Source of the DNA: Parageobacillus sp. KH3-4
GTDB taxonomy: Bacteria; Bacillota; Bacilli; Bacillales; Anoxybacillaceae
Assembly: GCF_022846435.1 (NCBI RefSeq)
Contig: NZ_AP025627.1
Location: 2,824,001-2,888,000, forward strand
Reading direction: 5' to 3'
Length of the DNA: 64,000 bases
A model generated the notes under the pieces. The model saw only the letters and a list, made by a program, of their open reading frames with translations. It ran no database searches and was not told where the DNA came from. Positions 1-8,575 of this stretch are shown in pieces (position 1 is the stretch's first letter; each line of letters begins with the position of its first letter). The translations under genes were made by a program, and so were the position numbers.

Positions 1-1645
1 AATCGTTTTCTAAACGAATTCGCTTTACAAAAATATCATGTAATTTCGATTGATATTGGACAACACGATGGACACCATTCGTTTTCGCATAATAAACCGC
101 TTTTCCCGCATTATTTAGCAACGTTTCTACCGAACGATCCGCATCATGTGCATAGCTTACCCCGATATTTATCGTGACATTTAGCTTTTCCCCGGCAATG
201 AAATACGGCTCATTCAGCAAACGATCAAGTTTTTTTAGCAGCCAGTTCACTTCTTCTTGTTTTTGATATGTACAAACAACCGCAAACTCATCATCGCCAA
301 TTCTCGCCAAAAACACTTGTTCTGACTGGATTTTTTTCAACCGCCGCGCCAATTCCTTTAACAGTTCATCACCGTTTACATGACCAAGAAAATCATTAAT
401 AAACTGAAAGCGGTTAATATCGATTAATAGCACAGCGATACTAGTATGCCGAAGCAGCAGTTCATTCAGCTTTTCCCTTAAATAATTACGGTTTGGAAGC
501 ACCGTAAGAGGATCATATTGTGCCATAAATTCAATTTTTTTCTCTTTGCTCTTTTGCTCCGATAGGTCGCGAATAATAAGAAATTGCGCGCTTTGTCCGT
601 AGTAATCAATGGACGTTTCCTTCACGTCGACTTCTTTTTGTTCCCCGCATAACGATGTTAATACCCATTCATTTTCCTGCTGTTCGCGTTTTTCGAGAAA
701 ATCGCTTAGCCTTTTCCCTTTTACAAAGTCCATCTGTTCGGCCTTTACCATTTCCAGTCCGGCCGGATTCATGTAGTGAATCGTCCCATCGACTTGAATG
801 ATAATAGGATCAGGCAAAAATTCGATTACTTTCCGGTATAATTCCTCGCTTTGTTGAAGCTGCTCCTGTACTTGAATAAAGTCGGTGATATCGCGAAGCA
901 TCGACAATCCTGCGACTACTGTGCCATCCTTTCCGAAAACTGGAGTAACATTTGCGGATACATACACTTTTTTCCCATCTTTTCGTATCAGCGACAAACG
1001 AGCAGACGTTAAACTTTGACCGCGGCTAAGCTTCTGCAAGCTTCGCTGCAGTCTGGCATGATATCCCGGCAAAAAATCGGCGATTTTTTTTGTAACTACT
1101 TCTTTCTCGCTCCAGCCCAACAGCCGTTCTACTTCACGGTTAACCCGCAAAATCCGTCCAGTCAAATCAAACATCACAATCGCATCGTGCGACTGTTCAA
1201 GAAACGAATGAAACAGCTGATGAATTTCCTCAAGCTGTTTTTCACGAGCAATTTGTTCTGTAATATCCCGAGTAAAACAAATCATATACGGAATCGTTCC
1301 ATCCTCTTTAAATGTAGGCACAATCATCGACTCAGCAATTCGCAATTCACCGTTGATATTCACTTGGTCGCGATATGTAACAATCTTCCTCGTTTCAAAC
1401 GCTTTTCGATATTGTTTATTTAAATACGAAGCAATTTCCTTTGGATAAACATCCTCGATGCATTTTCCGATATCTTTTTCGGTCAAATTCGCTAAATAAA
1501 GCGCATGAGAACTAACACGAACATAACGAAATTTAGGTCCTGCTTCCACTTTCATTAAAAACACTACATCGAATAGCTCGTTCATAATCGTAAACAGCAG
1601 CTGCTCATCAACAACGATGTCATAAAGAAATCGATTTCGAGTCAT
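1..1645 (-). CDS. PAS-PAS-PAS-GGDEF signalling protein (C-terminus outside window)
   Basis: Cytoplasmic signalling protein of the cyclic-di-GMP family, seen from its start to about residue 548. Three PAS-like segments lie at about residues 15-130, 140-262 and 265-375, two ending in the usual RDIT or RDLS. A GGDEF domain follows from about residue 385 (DPLTxLPNR). The signature at residues 450-454 is GDDEF rather than GGDEF, and no RxxD inhibitory site precedes it, so cyclase activity is doubtful. The last visible residues, RLEND, are the usual junction to an EAL domain, which should lie beyond base 1. An in-frame ATG at 1654 abuts the AAAGGG ribosome site, so I use the ATG nine bases beyond it. 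B. subtilis DgcW (YkoW) has this architecture. Confidence 0.85.
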   Translation of the reverse strand, partial: MTRNRFLYDIVVDEQLLFTIMNELFDVVFLMKVEAGPKFRYVRVSSHALYLANLTEKDIGKCIEDVYPKEIASYLNKQYRKAFETRKIVTYRDQVNINGELRIAESMIVPTFKEDGTIPYMICFTRDITEQIAREKQLEEIHQLFHSFLEQSHDAIVMFDLTGRILRVNREVERLLGWSEKEVVTKKIADFLPGYHARLQRSLQKLSRGQSLTSARLSLIRKDGKKVYVSANVTPVFGKDGTVVAGLSMLRDITDFIQVQEQLQQSEELYRKVIEFLPDPIIIQVDGTIHYMNPAGLEMVKAEQMDFVKGKRLSDFLEKREQQENEWVLTSLCGEQKEVDVKETSIDYYGQSAQFLIIRDLSEQKSKEKKIEFMAQYDPLTVLPNRNYLREKLNELLLRHTSIAVLLIDINRFQFINDFLGHVNGDELLKELARRLKKIQSEQVFLARIGDDEFAVVCTYQKQEEVNWLLKKLDRLLNEPYFIAGEKLNVTINIGVSYAHDADRSVETLLNNAGKAVYYAKTNGVHRVVQYQSKLHDIFVKRIRLEND

Positions 1646-1883
1646 CTCATTCATCCCTTTATGTCATGAAATAACAGCGAATTAATCAATATTAATTATC
1701 GATGTTATTAAATTGTTACCTAATTATAGATCGATATGTTCTTTCACTTATTTTTTCGGCAAAAAAGTTTGTATCGTTAATACGTTTTCCCCTAAATTTT
1801 CAGGAAAAGCACATCATTGGATTGCCGCAATTTTCAAATGCAATGAAAGCAAAAGCATTTCTAAAACATCTTCGTTTAAAAAA

Positions 1884-1913
1884 TTGACAAAAGCATAAGG
1901 ATAAATTTATGAT
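1884..1913 (+). promoter_or_regulatory. sigma-A promoter for the nitroreductase gene
   Basis: TTGACA at 1884-1889 and TATGAT at 1908-1913 are separated by 18 bases and lie 75 bases before the yodC start. The rest of the roughly 340-base gap from 1646 is AT-rich; I see no other gene or hairpin in it. Confidence 0.75.
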
Positions 1914-1988
1914 GATAACAAACTCTTTAGTTATGAAAAGTTAGTTGGTTATATTTTTAATCCAATAACAGAAATTGGAGGTAATAAT

Positions 1989-2627
1989 ATGGTAAACACT
2001 ATTTCCACGCCCGCAAAAGACTTTTTTGCTGTCATTGACGAGCGGCAATCTGTTCGGAAATACGACCCAAACGTTTCCATTAGCAAAGAAGAACTGCGCG
2101 ACATCATTGAAATGGCAGGAAAAGCGCCGTCAGCATGGAACTTGCAACATTGGCATTTTGTCATCATTCATGGAAAAGAAGCGCAACAACGTCTATACCC
2201 AATCGCCAATCATCAACAGCAAGTTGTCGATGCTTCCGCCGTCATTGCTGTATTAGGTGATTTAGAAGCGTATAAAAATACGGACGCGGTATATGATTCA
2301 TTAGTAAATGAAGGAGCAATGTCGCAAGAAATAAAAGAAAGAATCGCGCAGCAAATCGAAGCGGCATACAGAAATAAACAATATGCCCGTGATGCAGCAT
2401 TTAACAACGCCTCGCTCGCCGCTATGCAGCTTATGCTAGTTGCTACGGCAAAAGGATGGGCGACGTGCCCGATCGGCGGCTTTAACGCTGAACAATTTAA
2501 ACAAGAATTTCATATTCCTGAACGTTATATTCCGATTATGCTCATTACAATCGGCAAAAGCGTCGCTCCTGCCCGCCGTACAACACGGTTGCCTATTGAA
2601 ACAATCACCACATGGATAGAGCGATAA
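1989..2627 (+). CDS. yodC: NAD(P)H-dependent FMN nitroreductase, YodC type
   Basis: Flavin-dependent reductase of the nitroreductase fold, expected to be a cytosolic FMN homodimer reducing nitro compounds or quinones with NAD(P)H. The 212 residues match B. subtilis YodC in length and motifs: the N-terminal RxSVRKYD-like FMN phosphate contact, KAPSAWNLQHW near residue 40, and the C-terminal ATCPIGGF stretch near residue 157. A GGAGG site seven bases upstream supports the start. It is a single-gene unit between its own promoter and a terminator. The physiological substrate cannot be read from the sequence. Confidence 0.88.
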   Translation: MVNTISTPAKDFFAVIDERQSVRKYDPNVSISKEELRDIIEMAGKAPSAWNLQHWHFVIIHGKEAQQRLYPIANHQQQVVDASAVIAVLGDLEAYKNTDAVYDSLVNEGAMSQEIKERIAQQIEAAYRNKQYARDAAFNNASLAAMQLMLVATAKGWATCPIGGFNAEQFKQEFHIPERYIPIMLITIGKSVAPARRTTRLPIETITTWIER

Positions 2628-2652
2628 GCGTCTGCTTGATCCTGCAAAAACC

Positions 2653-2688
2653 AAAAAAGATGACCATATTTTGGTCATCTTTTTTTCA
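2653..2688 (+). terminator. bidirectional intrinsic terminator
   Basis: Stem GATGACCA/TGGTCATC (2659-2666 with 2672-2679) is flanked by an A-run on the left and a T-run on the right. It can stop yodC on the plus strand and the 2800-3045 gene on the minus strand. Confidence 0.85.
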
Positions 2689-2799
2689 TAAGTTGAAAAA
2701 CAAATAAACGGCTGTCTTTTTGTCAACTTCTCGCTCTATCGAACGCTTCTTTATGTTTTCCCAGCTTGAAAAAACTCCATCGCGGTTTACTTACGTTGT

Positions 2800-3045
2800 T
2801 TACATTTCGTGCACCCAATATAATAGTTTGTTTACAAGCGTTTCCATATGCTCTTGCGGAACTGCTTTCGTCAATGATGATGCTAATCGTTCCTTTAACA
2901 TTTCCGTTTCCTCATCGTAGCGGACCAAAAGCGACCATTCGAGGTCGGGAATAGCTACAACAATATATTCTTCCTTTTTATTTTCATAAATGTAAACATT
3001 GGTTGGCGTCCGTTCATCAAATAATACCGCTTTTCGAATTTTCAT
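2800..3045 (-). CDS. small YueH-like protein of unknown function
   Basis: A protein of 81 residues with no signal peptide or membrane segment. Its N-terminus, an MKIRKA start followed by VYIYENKKEEY, resembles the YueH family of Bacillus, for which no function is established; I recall this resemblance and have not aligned it. An ATG at 3051 abuts the GGAGG ribosome site, while the ATG at 3045 lies six bases from it, so I take the latter. It follows the SDR gene on the same strand after about 96 bases and may share its transcript. Confidence 0.7.
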   Translation of the reverse strand: MKIRKAVLFDERTPTNVYIYENKKEEYIVVAIPDLEWSLLVRYDEETEMLKERLASSLTKAVPQEHMETLVNKLLYWVHEM

Positions 3046-3141
3046 CGTCATCCTCCGTCCTTTGTACTATCTTATATTTTGCATTGCAAATCCATGTCGA
3101 ACGTTCAATGCGGCACCACGCCACTCAACGATTCACAGCAT

Positions 3142-3891
3142 CTACTCGACGTAAATCATCTTTCTCGTCATTCCGCCATCAATGACAATGTTTGCCCCGG
3201 TAATAAAGTCATTTTCATCATCGCACAAATACAGACAAGCGCGTGCGATGTCTTCCGGCTTGCCGACGCGCCGCGCTGGATGCTGTGCATGGTCAATTTC
3301 CCGCAACTGGCCGTAATCCCCTGTTTCAATCCATCCTGGACTGATTGCATTCACACGAATATGATCATCAGCAAACGAAACAGCTAACGCATGAGTCAAT
3401 GACAAAATTCCTCCTTTAGAAGCAGCGTATGCTTCCGAGTGAGGCTCCGACATGAGCGCCCTTGTCGACGCGATATTGACAATCGCCCCACCTGTTTCGT
3501 TTTTCCGCATATACTTCGCCGCTTCGCGCGATCCAAAGAAGACGCTCCGTAAGTTGGTGTGAAGCACATCGTCCCACTCTTCAACCGTTAACTCATATGG
3601 AGATTTCCATCTTGACACACCTGCATTGTTAATTAAATAATGCAAACGGCCATACGTTTCAAACGTTTCTCTCATCAGGCTCTCTATTTCATCGACTTTC
3701 CGAACATCAGTCGGAATGAAACGCGCCTCTAACCCTTTTTCCTTTAATGCTAAAACAAGCTTTTCCCCCGCTTCTTCGGCAATATCGGCAATTACGACAT
3801 TCGCTCCTTTTTCCGCAAACATTGTGGCAATAGACTTTCCAATGCCATTTGCTCCGCCAGTGACGATAACCACTTTTCGCAAAAAATCCAT
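3142..3891 (-). CDS. short-chain dehydrogenase/reductase (SDR)
   Basis: Classical SDR of 249 residues, an NAD(P)-dependent oxidoreductase of the Rossmann fold. It shows TGGANGIG (residues 11-18) for the dinucleotide, NNAG (88-91), and the catalytic set Ser142, Tyr155, Lys159 (YAASK), followed by the usual PGWIET loop. The substrate is not predictable from this. An open frame extends to 4071, but GGGAGAAAG directly before the ATG at 3891 and the family's usual N-terminus fix the start. Acidic Asp36 after the second strand suggests a preference for NAD over NADP (inference). Confidence 0.88.
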   Translation of the reverse strand: MDFLRKVVIVTGGANGIGKSIATMFAEKGANVVIADIAEEAGEKLVLALKEKGLEARFIPTDVRKVDEIESLMRETFETYGRLHYLINNAGVSRWKSPYELTVEEWDDVLHTNLRSVFFGSREAAKYMRKNETGGAIVNIASTRALMSEPHSEAYAASKGGILSLTHALAVSFADDHIRVNAISPGWIETGDYGQLREIDHAQHPARRVGKPEDIARACLYLCDDENDFITGANIVIDGGMTRKMIYVE

Positions 3892-3999
3892 CTTTCTCCC
3901 AACCTTTCTCTTCGTTTTATGCGACAATTCCGCAGCAAATAGCGTTCCAGCAGCCAATGGTCTTCTAACAAAAAGTATACCACTTTGACTGGTTGCATC

Positions 4000-4035
4000 A
4001 AAAAAAGAGACCGCAGCAAAACAGCGGTCTTTTTT
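4000..4035 (-). terminator. intrinsic terminator
   Basis: Stem AGACCGC/GCGGTCT (4008-4014 with 4024-4030) has an A-run at 4000-4006, giving a U-run on the minus transcript of the 4040-4588 gene. The T-run at 4030-4035 makes it symmetric. Confidence 0.8.
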
Positions 4036-4039
4036 ATGT

Positions 4040-4588
4040 TTACCGATATGATCCCGGGAGCAATGGAACATATGGCGCCATTCCTCCGTAGTAAGGCATC
4101 GGTGTGTAATAGACTGTCGGCATCGGTGCCCCGAACGGCATCATTGGGCTACATGCGGGAAGCGGAACACTTGGAACCATCCATGACATTGGCAACATCG
4201 GTGGAAGCACAGGGCTTCCTGCTCCGCTGACAGCGCCTTGCATTTCTGCTGCAGACGGCATCTGCATCGGCGCTGCTCCGGTAAACTCAACATTTTCACC
4301 CATTGGCACTCTCTCTCCCATGTCAAACGTCATCATTGGCGGTGCGACATCCGGATTGTCAAACTCATCATTATCGACAAACGACGTCATTCCTCCTGCC
4401 ATCGGATGATGCCAGTTCTCCATAGGATATTCTTGCACCGGCAGGACCGGATAAGAAGGGGCTGGCATTGGCATAGCTGGCGGTACGTTATTTTCCATCC
4501 GCTCTGCATCATCCTCCGTTCTTTCTTCTACATCATGGCTTTGTTCATAAAAAAATGGATCATCCATATACGAATCCCAATGATTCAC
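4040..4588 (-). CDS. methionine- and proline-rich protein of unknown function
   Basis: A protein of 182 residues that I do not recognise. The N-terminal 35 residues are acidic and the remainder is low-complexity, rich in Met, Pro, Gly and Tyr, with repeated MP and PM pairs and a YYTPMPYYGGM segment near the C-terminus. There is no signal peptide or membrane helix. Such composition is common in spore-coat or surface-associated proteins of Bacilli, but that is only an analogy. An ATG at 4612 would place the GAGGAGGAG ribosome site inside the coding region; a GTG at 4588, six bases after that site, is the better start. Confidence 0.7.
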   Translation of the reverse strand: MNHWDSYMDDPFFYEQSHDVEERTEDDAERMENNVPPAMPMPAPSYPVLPVQEYPMENWHHPMAGGMTSFVDNDEFDNPDVAPPMMTFDMGERVPMGENVEFTGAAPMQMPSAAEMQGAVSGAGSPVLPPMLPMSWMVPSVPLPACSPMMPFGAPMPTVYYTPMPYYGGMAPYVPLLPGSYR

Positions 4589-4750
4589 ACTTTTCTCCTC
4601 CTCATTTTTCATTTATGATACACACCCATCCATATTGTATGTGGAAACAAGCAAAGGGTGTTTGTTCCTAAAAAAATGGGTATTTATCCTATGGCGCTGC
4701 TGCGCTACTATATGTTTGTGACAACATTCATCGGTGGAGGTGAGCGAGCG

Positions 4751-4945
4751 ATGGATGAAAAATTAGCCGCTAAACTTCTCGATGAATTGCGCAACGGAAC
4801 GATTTCAGAACTGCTAGTGAAAAAAGAAGATTTTCCCACGTTTCGTAACGTTCTCGTAAAACAAAACGACTTTAAACATTTCCGCGGTATTGCGCAACGG
4901 GGAGGAGACGTCATTTACCATTATCAAGAAAAACCGCGAAGCTAA
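4751..4945 (+). CDS. small hypothetical protein (64 residues)
   Basis: Not recognised. It is a soluble-looking, charged protein with a helical N-terminal half rich in Leu and Lys and a C-terminal half containing [17 protein letters not shown]. An open frame reaches back to 4658, but GGTGGAGG about nine bases before the ATG at 4751 sets the start. It stands alone, divergent from the 4040-4588 gene and closed by a strong terminator. Confidence 0.7.
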   Translation: MDEKLAAKLLDELRNGTISELLVKKEDFPTFRNVLVKQNDFKHFRGIAQRGGDVIYHYQEKPRS

Positions 4946-4966
4946 TTCCCCAATCATTCATTAATT

Positions 4967-5002
4967 AGCGCCGATTTTCCAGCATGGAAATCGGCGCTTT
5001 TT
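4967..5002 (+). terminator. intrinsic terminator
   Basis: AGCGCCGATTTTCC (4967-4980) pairs with GGAAATCGGCGCT (4986-4998) across a five-base loop, followed by five T. Confidence 0.9.
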
Positions 5003-5049
5003 CTTTCTAAAAAAATTTCCATTCCTCCTATGAAACTAGTAATATCAAT

Positions 5050-5080
5050 GGAAAATGCATTTTCCCAACATTTGTATAAT
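5050..5080 (+). promoter_or_regulatory. ykvT promoter -10 with an overlapping palindrome
   Basis: A perfect 16-base palindrome, GGAAAATGCATTTTCC, at 5050-5065 covers the expected -35 position (about 5052-5057) of a promoter whose -10 is TATAAT at 5075-5080. No good -35 hexamer is present, so an activator or repressor site is plausible. Confidence 0.45.
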
Positions 5081-5138
5081 GATAGAAAAAGAAAACCTTG
5101 TTACTCTAGTAACGAATTAAAGAGAAGGAGGGAATTGG

Positions 5139-5729
5139 ATGAAAAAAATAAGGAAGCTTATGCTAGCATCGATTTTTTACGGCGCATTTTTACTTGGAGG
5201 TCATGCTCATGCCGCCACAACTCATACAGTAAAACATGGAGAAACGCTTTGGAACATTGCCAAACGATACGGCGTTCCATTAAAACAGCTGCAAAAGCAA
5301 AATGGCAAGTACACCGATGTATTATCTCCTGGCGAAAAGTTAGTTATCCCTGAAACAACGATTTCTGCAAGCGAAAAAGATTTATTAGCCCGCCTCGTTC
5401 ATGCGGAAGCAAAAGGCGAACCGTATGCGGGAAAGGTGGCCGTAGCAACCGTTGTATTAAATCGAGTGGATCACCCTGATTTTCCTGATACGATTCGCGA
5501 AGTGATTTATGAGCGCTCTGGCGGCCATTATGCGTTCACGCCGGTGCAAAACGGAACGATTTATGAACCGGCAGGCCGTGAAGCATATCATGTCGTTGAA
5601 GAAGCCCTTGCTTTTCGCGGTTTAGGAAATGGCTCATTATATTTCTATAATCCAAAAACGGCGAAAAGCAACTGGCTGCGTTCGAAACAAGTCACTGTAG
5701 TGATTGGAAACCACGTGTTTGCCAAGTAA
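5139..5729 (+). CDS. ykvT: secreted cell-wall hydrolase with LysM and SleB/CwlJ-type domain
   Basis: Exported peptidoglycan hydrolase of 196 residues. A signal peptide (residues 1-25, ending HAHA) is followed by one LysM peptidoglycan-binding domain (about 27-71, HTVKHGETLWNIAKRYG) and a Hydrolase_2 domain (about 80-196) of the type found in the spore-cortex-lytic enzymes SleB and CwlJ, with the HAEAKGEPY and GGHYAFTPV motifs. Size and architecture match B. subtilis YkvT. ykvS follows downstream, as near B. subtilis ykvT. AAGGAGGGAATTGG precedes the ATG. Whether it acts in spores or in vegetative cells is not shown. Confidence 0.87.
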   Translation: MKKIRKLMLASIFYGAFLLGGHAHAATTHTVKHGETLWNIAKRYGVPLKQLQKQNGKYTDVLSPGEKLVIPETTISASEKDLLARLVHAEAKGEPYAGKVAVATVVLNRVDHPDFPDTIREVIYERSGGHYAFTPVQNGTIYEPAGREAYHVVEEALAFRGLGNGSLYFYNPKTAKSNWLRSKQVTVVIGNHVFAK

Positions 5730-5763
5730 GAAAGGAGCTTTTTTCACAAGCTCCTTTCTTTTC
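5729..5763 (+). terminator. intrinsic terminator of ykvT
   Basis: AGAAAGGAGCTT (5729-5740) pairs with AAGCTCCTTTCT (5748-5759), followed by TTTCT. The stem begins at the last base of the stop codon. Confidence 0.85.
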
Positions 5764-5871
5764 TAGAAAAAATCGGTTATAAAAATAAAATACGACATAA
5801 AGCCCTTTACTTAAAAATGAAAATGAGGCAAACTAGAACAAACACAATAAAAACAAAAAAGGAGAATGAAC

Positions 5872-6048
5872 ATGAAAAAAGCAAAAGTTGGCGACATTAT
5901 CGAATTTAAAAACGGATTGCGAGGAATCGTGGAAAAAGTCAATGAAAATTCTGTCATCGTTGATCTAACGTATATGGAAAATTACAGAGAGTTGGATTTG
6001 CAAGAACGAACTGTCGTCAATCATAAAAATTACAAAATTATTAAATAG
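5872..6048 (+). CDS. ykvS: YkvS, DUF2187 family small protein
   Basis: A protein of 58 residues with the compact beta-rich pattern of the DUF2187 family (GDIIEFKNGLRGIVEKV, then VIVDLTYMEN and TVVNHKNYK), as in B. subtilis YkvS. The function is not known; the fold looks like a small KOW/SH3-like barrel (inference). An ATG at 5866 overlaps the AAAGGAG ribosome site, so the ATG at 5872 is the likely start. It is monocistronic, between the ykvT terminator and its own hairpin. Confidence 0.85.
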   Translation: MKKAKVGDIIEFKNGLRGIVEKVNENSVIVDLTYMENYRELDLQERTVVNHKNYKIIK

Positions 6049-6060
6049 GAACGAAAACAG

Positions 6061-6104
6061 AGGCTGTCCCCCTATTTTAGGACAAGGACAGCCTCCGTCC
6101 GTTT
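6061..6104 (+). terminator. probable terminator of ykvS
   Basis: AGGCTGTCC (6061-6069) pairs with GGACAGCCT (6086-6094). The following CCGTCCGTTTTG is only moderately T-rich. Confidence 0.55.
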
Positions 6105-6106
6105 TG

Positions 6107-6766
6107 CTAGGAAATGCGGGCTACTTGATCTGATTCATATATATGCGTACCGTTTTGGCAAGAAGTCGCAACATAAAACATGGCAAAGGCCAGCTGTTTT
6201 GCTTCCACTGGCTTGTATTTTTCCCATTTTCCAACAAATAAAAACGGGAGACAGCCTAGTAGCCAGCCCGCCACTTTTTCTCCAAAGCGAAATTCCCGCC
6301 GTTTTCCAAGAAGAAGCGAAGGCCGGAAAATGTGCAATGACGGAATCGAAAGTCTCTGCAGCGCCTCTTCGGTTTCCCCTTTCACTCGATAATAAAAGAA
6401 AAGAGAGCGCGGGTTTGCCCCAAGAGCAGAAACGGTTAAAAAGCTTCTTACACGGCATTTTTCCGCCAGCACCGCCGCGCGCAACGTATATTCATAGTCC
6501 ACTTGGATAAACTGCTGCCTCGTTTTTGCTTTTTTCCGCGTTGTTCCAAGGCAGCAAAACACATCATCTACGCGGAAATACCGTTCATATGATTCTAATT
6601 TATTGAAATCTATCACTACTTGCCGGAGTTTTTCATGATGGACAGGCAACGGACGCCGGACTAAAATGGTTACTTGTTTATATATATCTGATCCCAACAA
6701 CAACGTTAGCAATTCGCTTCCAACAAGCCCGCTCGCCCCGATTAATAGAGCCCTCCTGCACTCCAA
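6107..6766 (-). CDS. NAD(P)-binding oxidoreductase, atypical SDR (HTATIP2/TIP30-like)
   Basis: Soluble Rossmann-fold protein of 219 residues. The N-terminus carries GASGLVGSELL (GxxGxxG), followed near residue 40 by ILVRRP, near residue 70 by DDVFCCLGTTRKKA, and a YYRVKGETE segment where the SDR YxxxK tyrosine and lysine sit. That order is typical of the TIP30/HTATIP2-like branch of atypical SDRs. The substrate is unknown. An ATG lies at 6844, but the only ribosome site, TTGGAGG, precedes a TTG at 6766 by seven bases, so I place the start there. Confidence 0.75.
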   Translation of the reverse strand: MECRRALLIGASGLVGSELLTLLLGSDIYKQVTILVRRPLPVHHEKLRQVVIDFNKLESYERYFRVDDVFCCLGTTRKKAKTRQQFIQVDYEYTLRAAVLAEKCRVRSFLTVSALGANPRSLFFYYRVKGETEEALQRLSIPSLHIFRPSLLLGKRREFRFGEKVAGWLLGCLPFLFVGKWEKYKPVEAKQLAFAMFYVATSCQNGTHIYESDQVARIS

Positions 6767-6877
6767 AGCTAAAACCTCCAAATGAAAAGTCAATGTCATT
6801 ATATATGACTTTCGCGAAAAAAACCACAGTTTTTTCCTGCACAAAACGACATCTTCCTATGAATAGGAAGATGCGCA

Positions 6878-7375
6878 TTAACGGTTATCCACTTTTTCGG
6901 GATATAAATCATGGTTCATTAAACGGTATTCCGCCATTTTCTCATACTTCGTCCCCGGACGTCCCCAATTGCAATACGGGTCAATCGAAATGCCGCCGCG
7001 CGGCGTAAATTTTCCCCACACTTCAATGTAACGGGGCTCCATTACTTTAATTAAATCATTCATAATAATATTGACACAGTCCTCATGAAAATCTCCGTGA
7101 TTGCGAAAGCTGAACAAATATAATTTTAGCGACTTGCTCTCGACACATTTTTTATCAGGAATGTAGCTGATGTAAATCGTCGCAAAGTCCGGTTGCCCAG
7201 TTTTCGGACATAACGTCGTAAACTCCGGGCAATTGAATTTCACGAAATAATCGCGGTCAGGATGTTTATTCTCAAACACTTCCAACACTTCCGGGCTGTA
7301 TTCGAACAAATATTTTGTTCCTTGGTTGCCGAGCAATGTAAGATTTTTTAATTCTTCCTCTTTTCTTCCTGCCAT
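6878..7375 (-). CDS. queF: NADPH-dependent 7-cyano-7-deazaguanine reductase
   Basis: Reduces preQ0 to preQ1 with NADPH in queuosine synthesis. It is the unimodular QueF type, with 165 residues as in B. subtilis. The nucleophilic Cys56 lies in [12 protein letters not shown], the QueF motif ESKSLKLY follows near residue 77, and FHEDC carries the general-acid region. It is the last gene of queCDEF, 31 bases after queE. AGGGG lies four or seven bases from two consecutive ATGs; I use the second, which gives the family length. Confidence 0.95.
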   Translation of the reverse strand: MAGRKEEELKNLTLLGNQGTKYLFEYSPEVLEVFENKHPDRDYFVKFNCPEFTTLCPKTGQPDFATIYISYIPDKKCVESKSLKLYLFSFRNHGDFHEDCVNIIMNDLIKVMEPRYIEVWGKFTPRGGISIDPYCNWGRPGTKYEKMAEYRLMNHDLYPEKVDNR

Positions 7376-7406
7376 CATTATTCCCCTTTCCTGCTTATTC
7401 ATTTGC

Positions 7407-8138
7407 TTATACGCCGCGCTTGTTTCCCCACAACAGCGCGTGCAGCTGCGGCAAAACGCGCACGTCGTTCAGTTCGTTTGATTGCGCCACTTTTTCCACC
7501 AGCCAGTCCAGCTTCGCCAACAATTTTTCACGCAGTGCCGCGGTATCTTTCTCCATTATATCGTCATTCCCGGCTTGCAAATAAAACGAAATATTCGGGT
7601 AACGCTTGTGAATCATTTTCGCATAGTCAAAATCATCGTCATCAAATACGACGACTTTCAAGCTAACATGGGGCGCCCGCCCCGCGCTGACCAGCTTATC
7701 GATGATGCAATCAAGCACTGCAAAATCCGTCTCCATTCCGGAACTTGGCGGTTTTGGCGAAATCGTGACATCATCAATATCGTATAGCCAATCTTGCCAG
7801 CGGCTTCCTTGTGTTTCGACCGCAATGCGAATACCTTTATTTTTTAATAATAATACAAGCTCTTCAAGCGCTTGAATGAGAACAGGATTCCCTCCCGATA
7901 TCGTAACATGGCGGAAACGGTCGCCGCCAAGTTCGCATAGGCGTTCCCAAATTTGCTCGGCAGTCATTTGCCGGATTTCTTCTTTTGCCGATCCGTCCCA
8001 TGTAAAGGCAGAGTCGCACCAGCGGCACGAATAGTCGCAGCCGGCTGTGCGGACAAACATCGTTTTCTGCCCGATCACCATGCCTTCTCCTTGAATCGTC
8101 GGCCCGAAAATTTCAAGGACGGGAATTTTTTTTGCCAT
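7407..8138 (-). CDS. queE: 7-carboxy-7-deazaguanine synthase, radical SAM enzyme
   Basis: Converts 6-carboxytetrahydropterin to 7-carboxy-7-deazaguanine, step three of preQ0 synthesis. With 243 residues it equals the B. subtilis enzyme. The [4Fe-4S] cluster motif CDYSCRWC is the CxxxCxxC form near residue 31, after the family start [15 protein letters not shown]. Downstream lie TISGGNP, for SAM binding, and a C-terminal [15 protein letters not shown]. The ATG at 8138 is eight bases from GGGG; an ATG at 8144 would overlap queD by four bases but sits too close to the ribosome site. Confidence 0.95.
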   Translation of the reverse strand: MAKKIPVLEIFGPTIQGEGMVIGQKTMFVRTAGCDYSCRWCDSAFTWDGSAKEEIRQMTAEQIWERLCELGGDRFRHVTISGGNPVLIQALEELVLLLKNKGIRIAVETQGSRWQDWLYDIDDVTISPKPPSSGMETDFAVLDCIIDKLVSAGRAPHVSLKVVVFDDDDFDYAKMIHKRYPNISFYLQAGNDDIMEKDTAALREKLLAKLDWLVEKVAQSNELNDVRVLPQLHALLWGNKRGV

Positions 8139-8140
8139 GA

Positions 8141-8575
8141 TCATTTCCCCGCTTTCGGCCGATAAACAACGTAGCTTGTCGGCGTTTCGCGCACGAACAC
8201 TTGCAAACATTTTGGCTTGTGCGGCAATGTATCCAAATGCGCTTGCACCGTTTCATAAATTTTGCGGGCGATGACTTCGCTTGTCGGAAAATCGTTGCTA
8301 TTTTGATCATTGAACCAATCTTGATGTTCGTTCATTAACGTATGATCCAGTTTGCCATGGATAAGCTCTTTCAACTCTTGAAAATTCACTAAAAACCCCG
8401 CATCGTCCAGTTCATCGCCCGCCACCGTAATGTTCACGGTATATATATGGCCATGCATGTTCGCGCATTTTCCCGCTTTCTCGTGAGGAATAAAGTGAGC
8501 TGCCGCAATATGCATATCTTTATTTAATTCGTATCGGTAATTGTGAAATACTTGCGGATAAAGCTGGTGTATCAT
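8141..8575 (-). CDS. queD: 6-carboxy-5,6,7,8-tetrahydropterin synthase
   Basis: Makes 6-carboxytetrahydropterin from 7,8-dihydroneopterin triphosphate, the first committed step of deazapurine synthesis after GTP cyclohydrolase. The 144 residues carry the zinc-binding histidines (AAHF near residue 27, then HGH near residue 42) and the catalytic cysteine in KCANMHGH. A second conserved HT pair (DHTLMNEH) and the C-terminal ETPTSYVVY strand follow. Its ATG overlaps the queC stop as ATGA, so translation is coupled. Confidence 0.94.
   Translation of the reverse strand: MIHQLYPQVFHNYRYELNKDMHIAAAHFIPHEKAGKCANMHGHIYTVNITVAGDELDDAGFLVNFQELKELIHGKLDHTLMNEHQDWFNDQNSNDFPTSEVIARKIYETVQAHLDTLPHKPKCLQVFVRETPTSYVVYRPKAGK

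Noticed and set aside
1016-1423. A 135-codon frame opposite the PAS region of the GGDEF protein
   Set aside because: Its sequence is unstructured and it is fully antisense to convincing PAS and GGDEF coding sequence.
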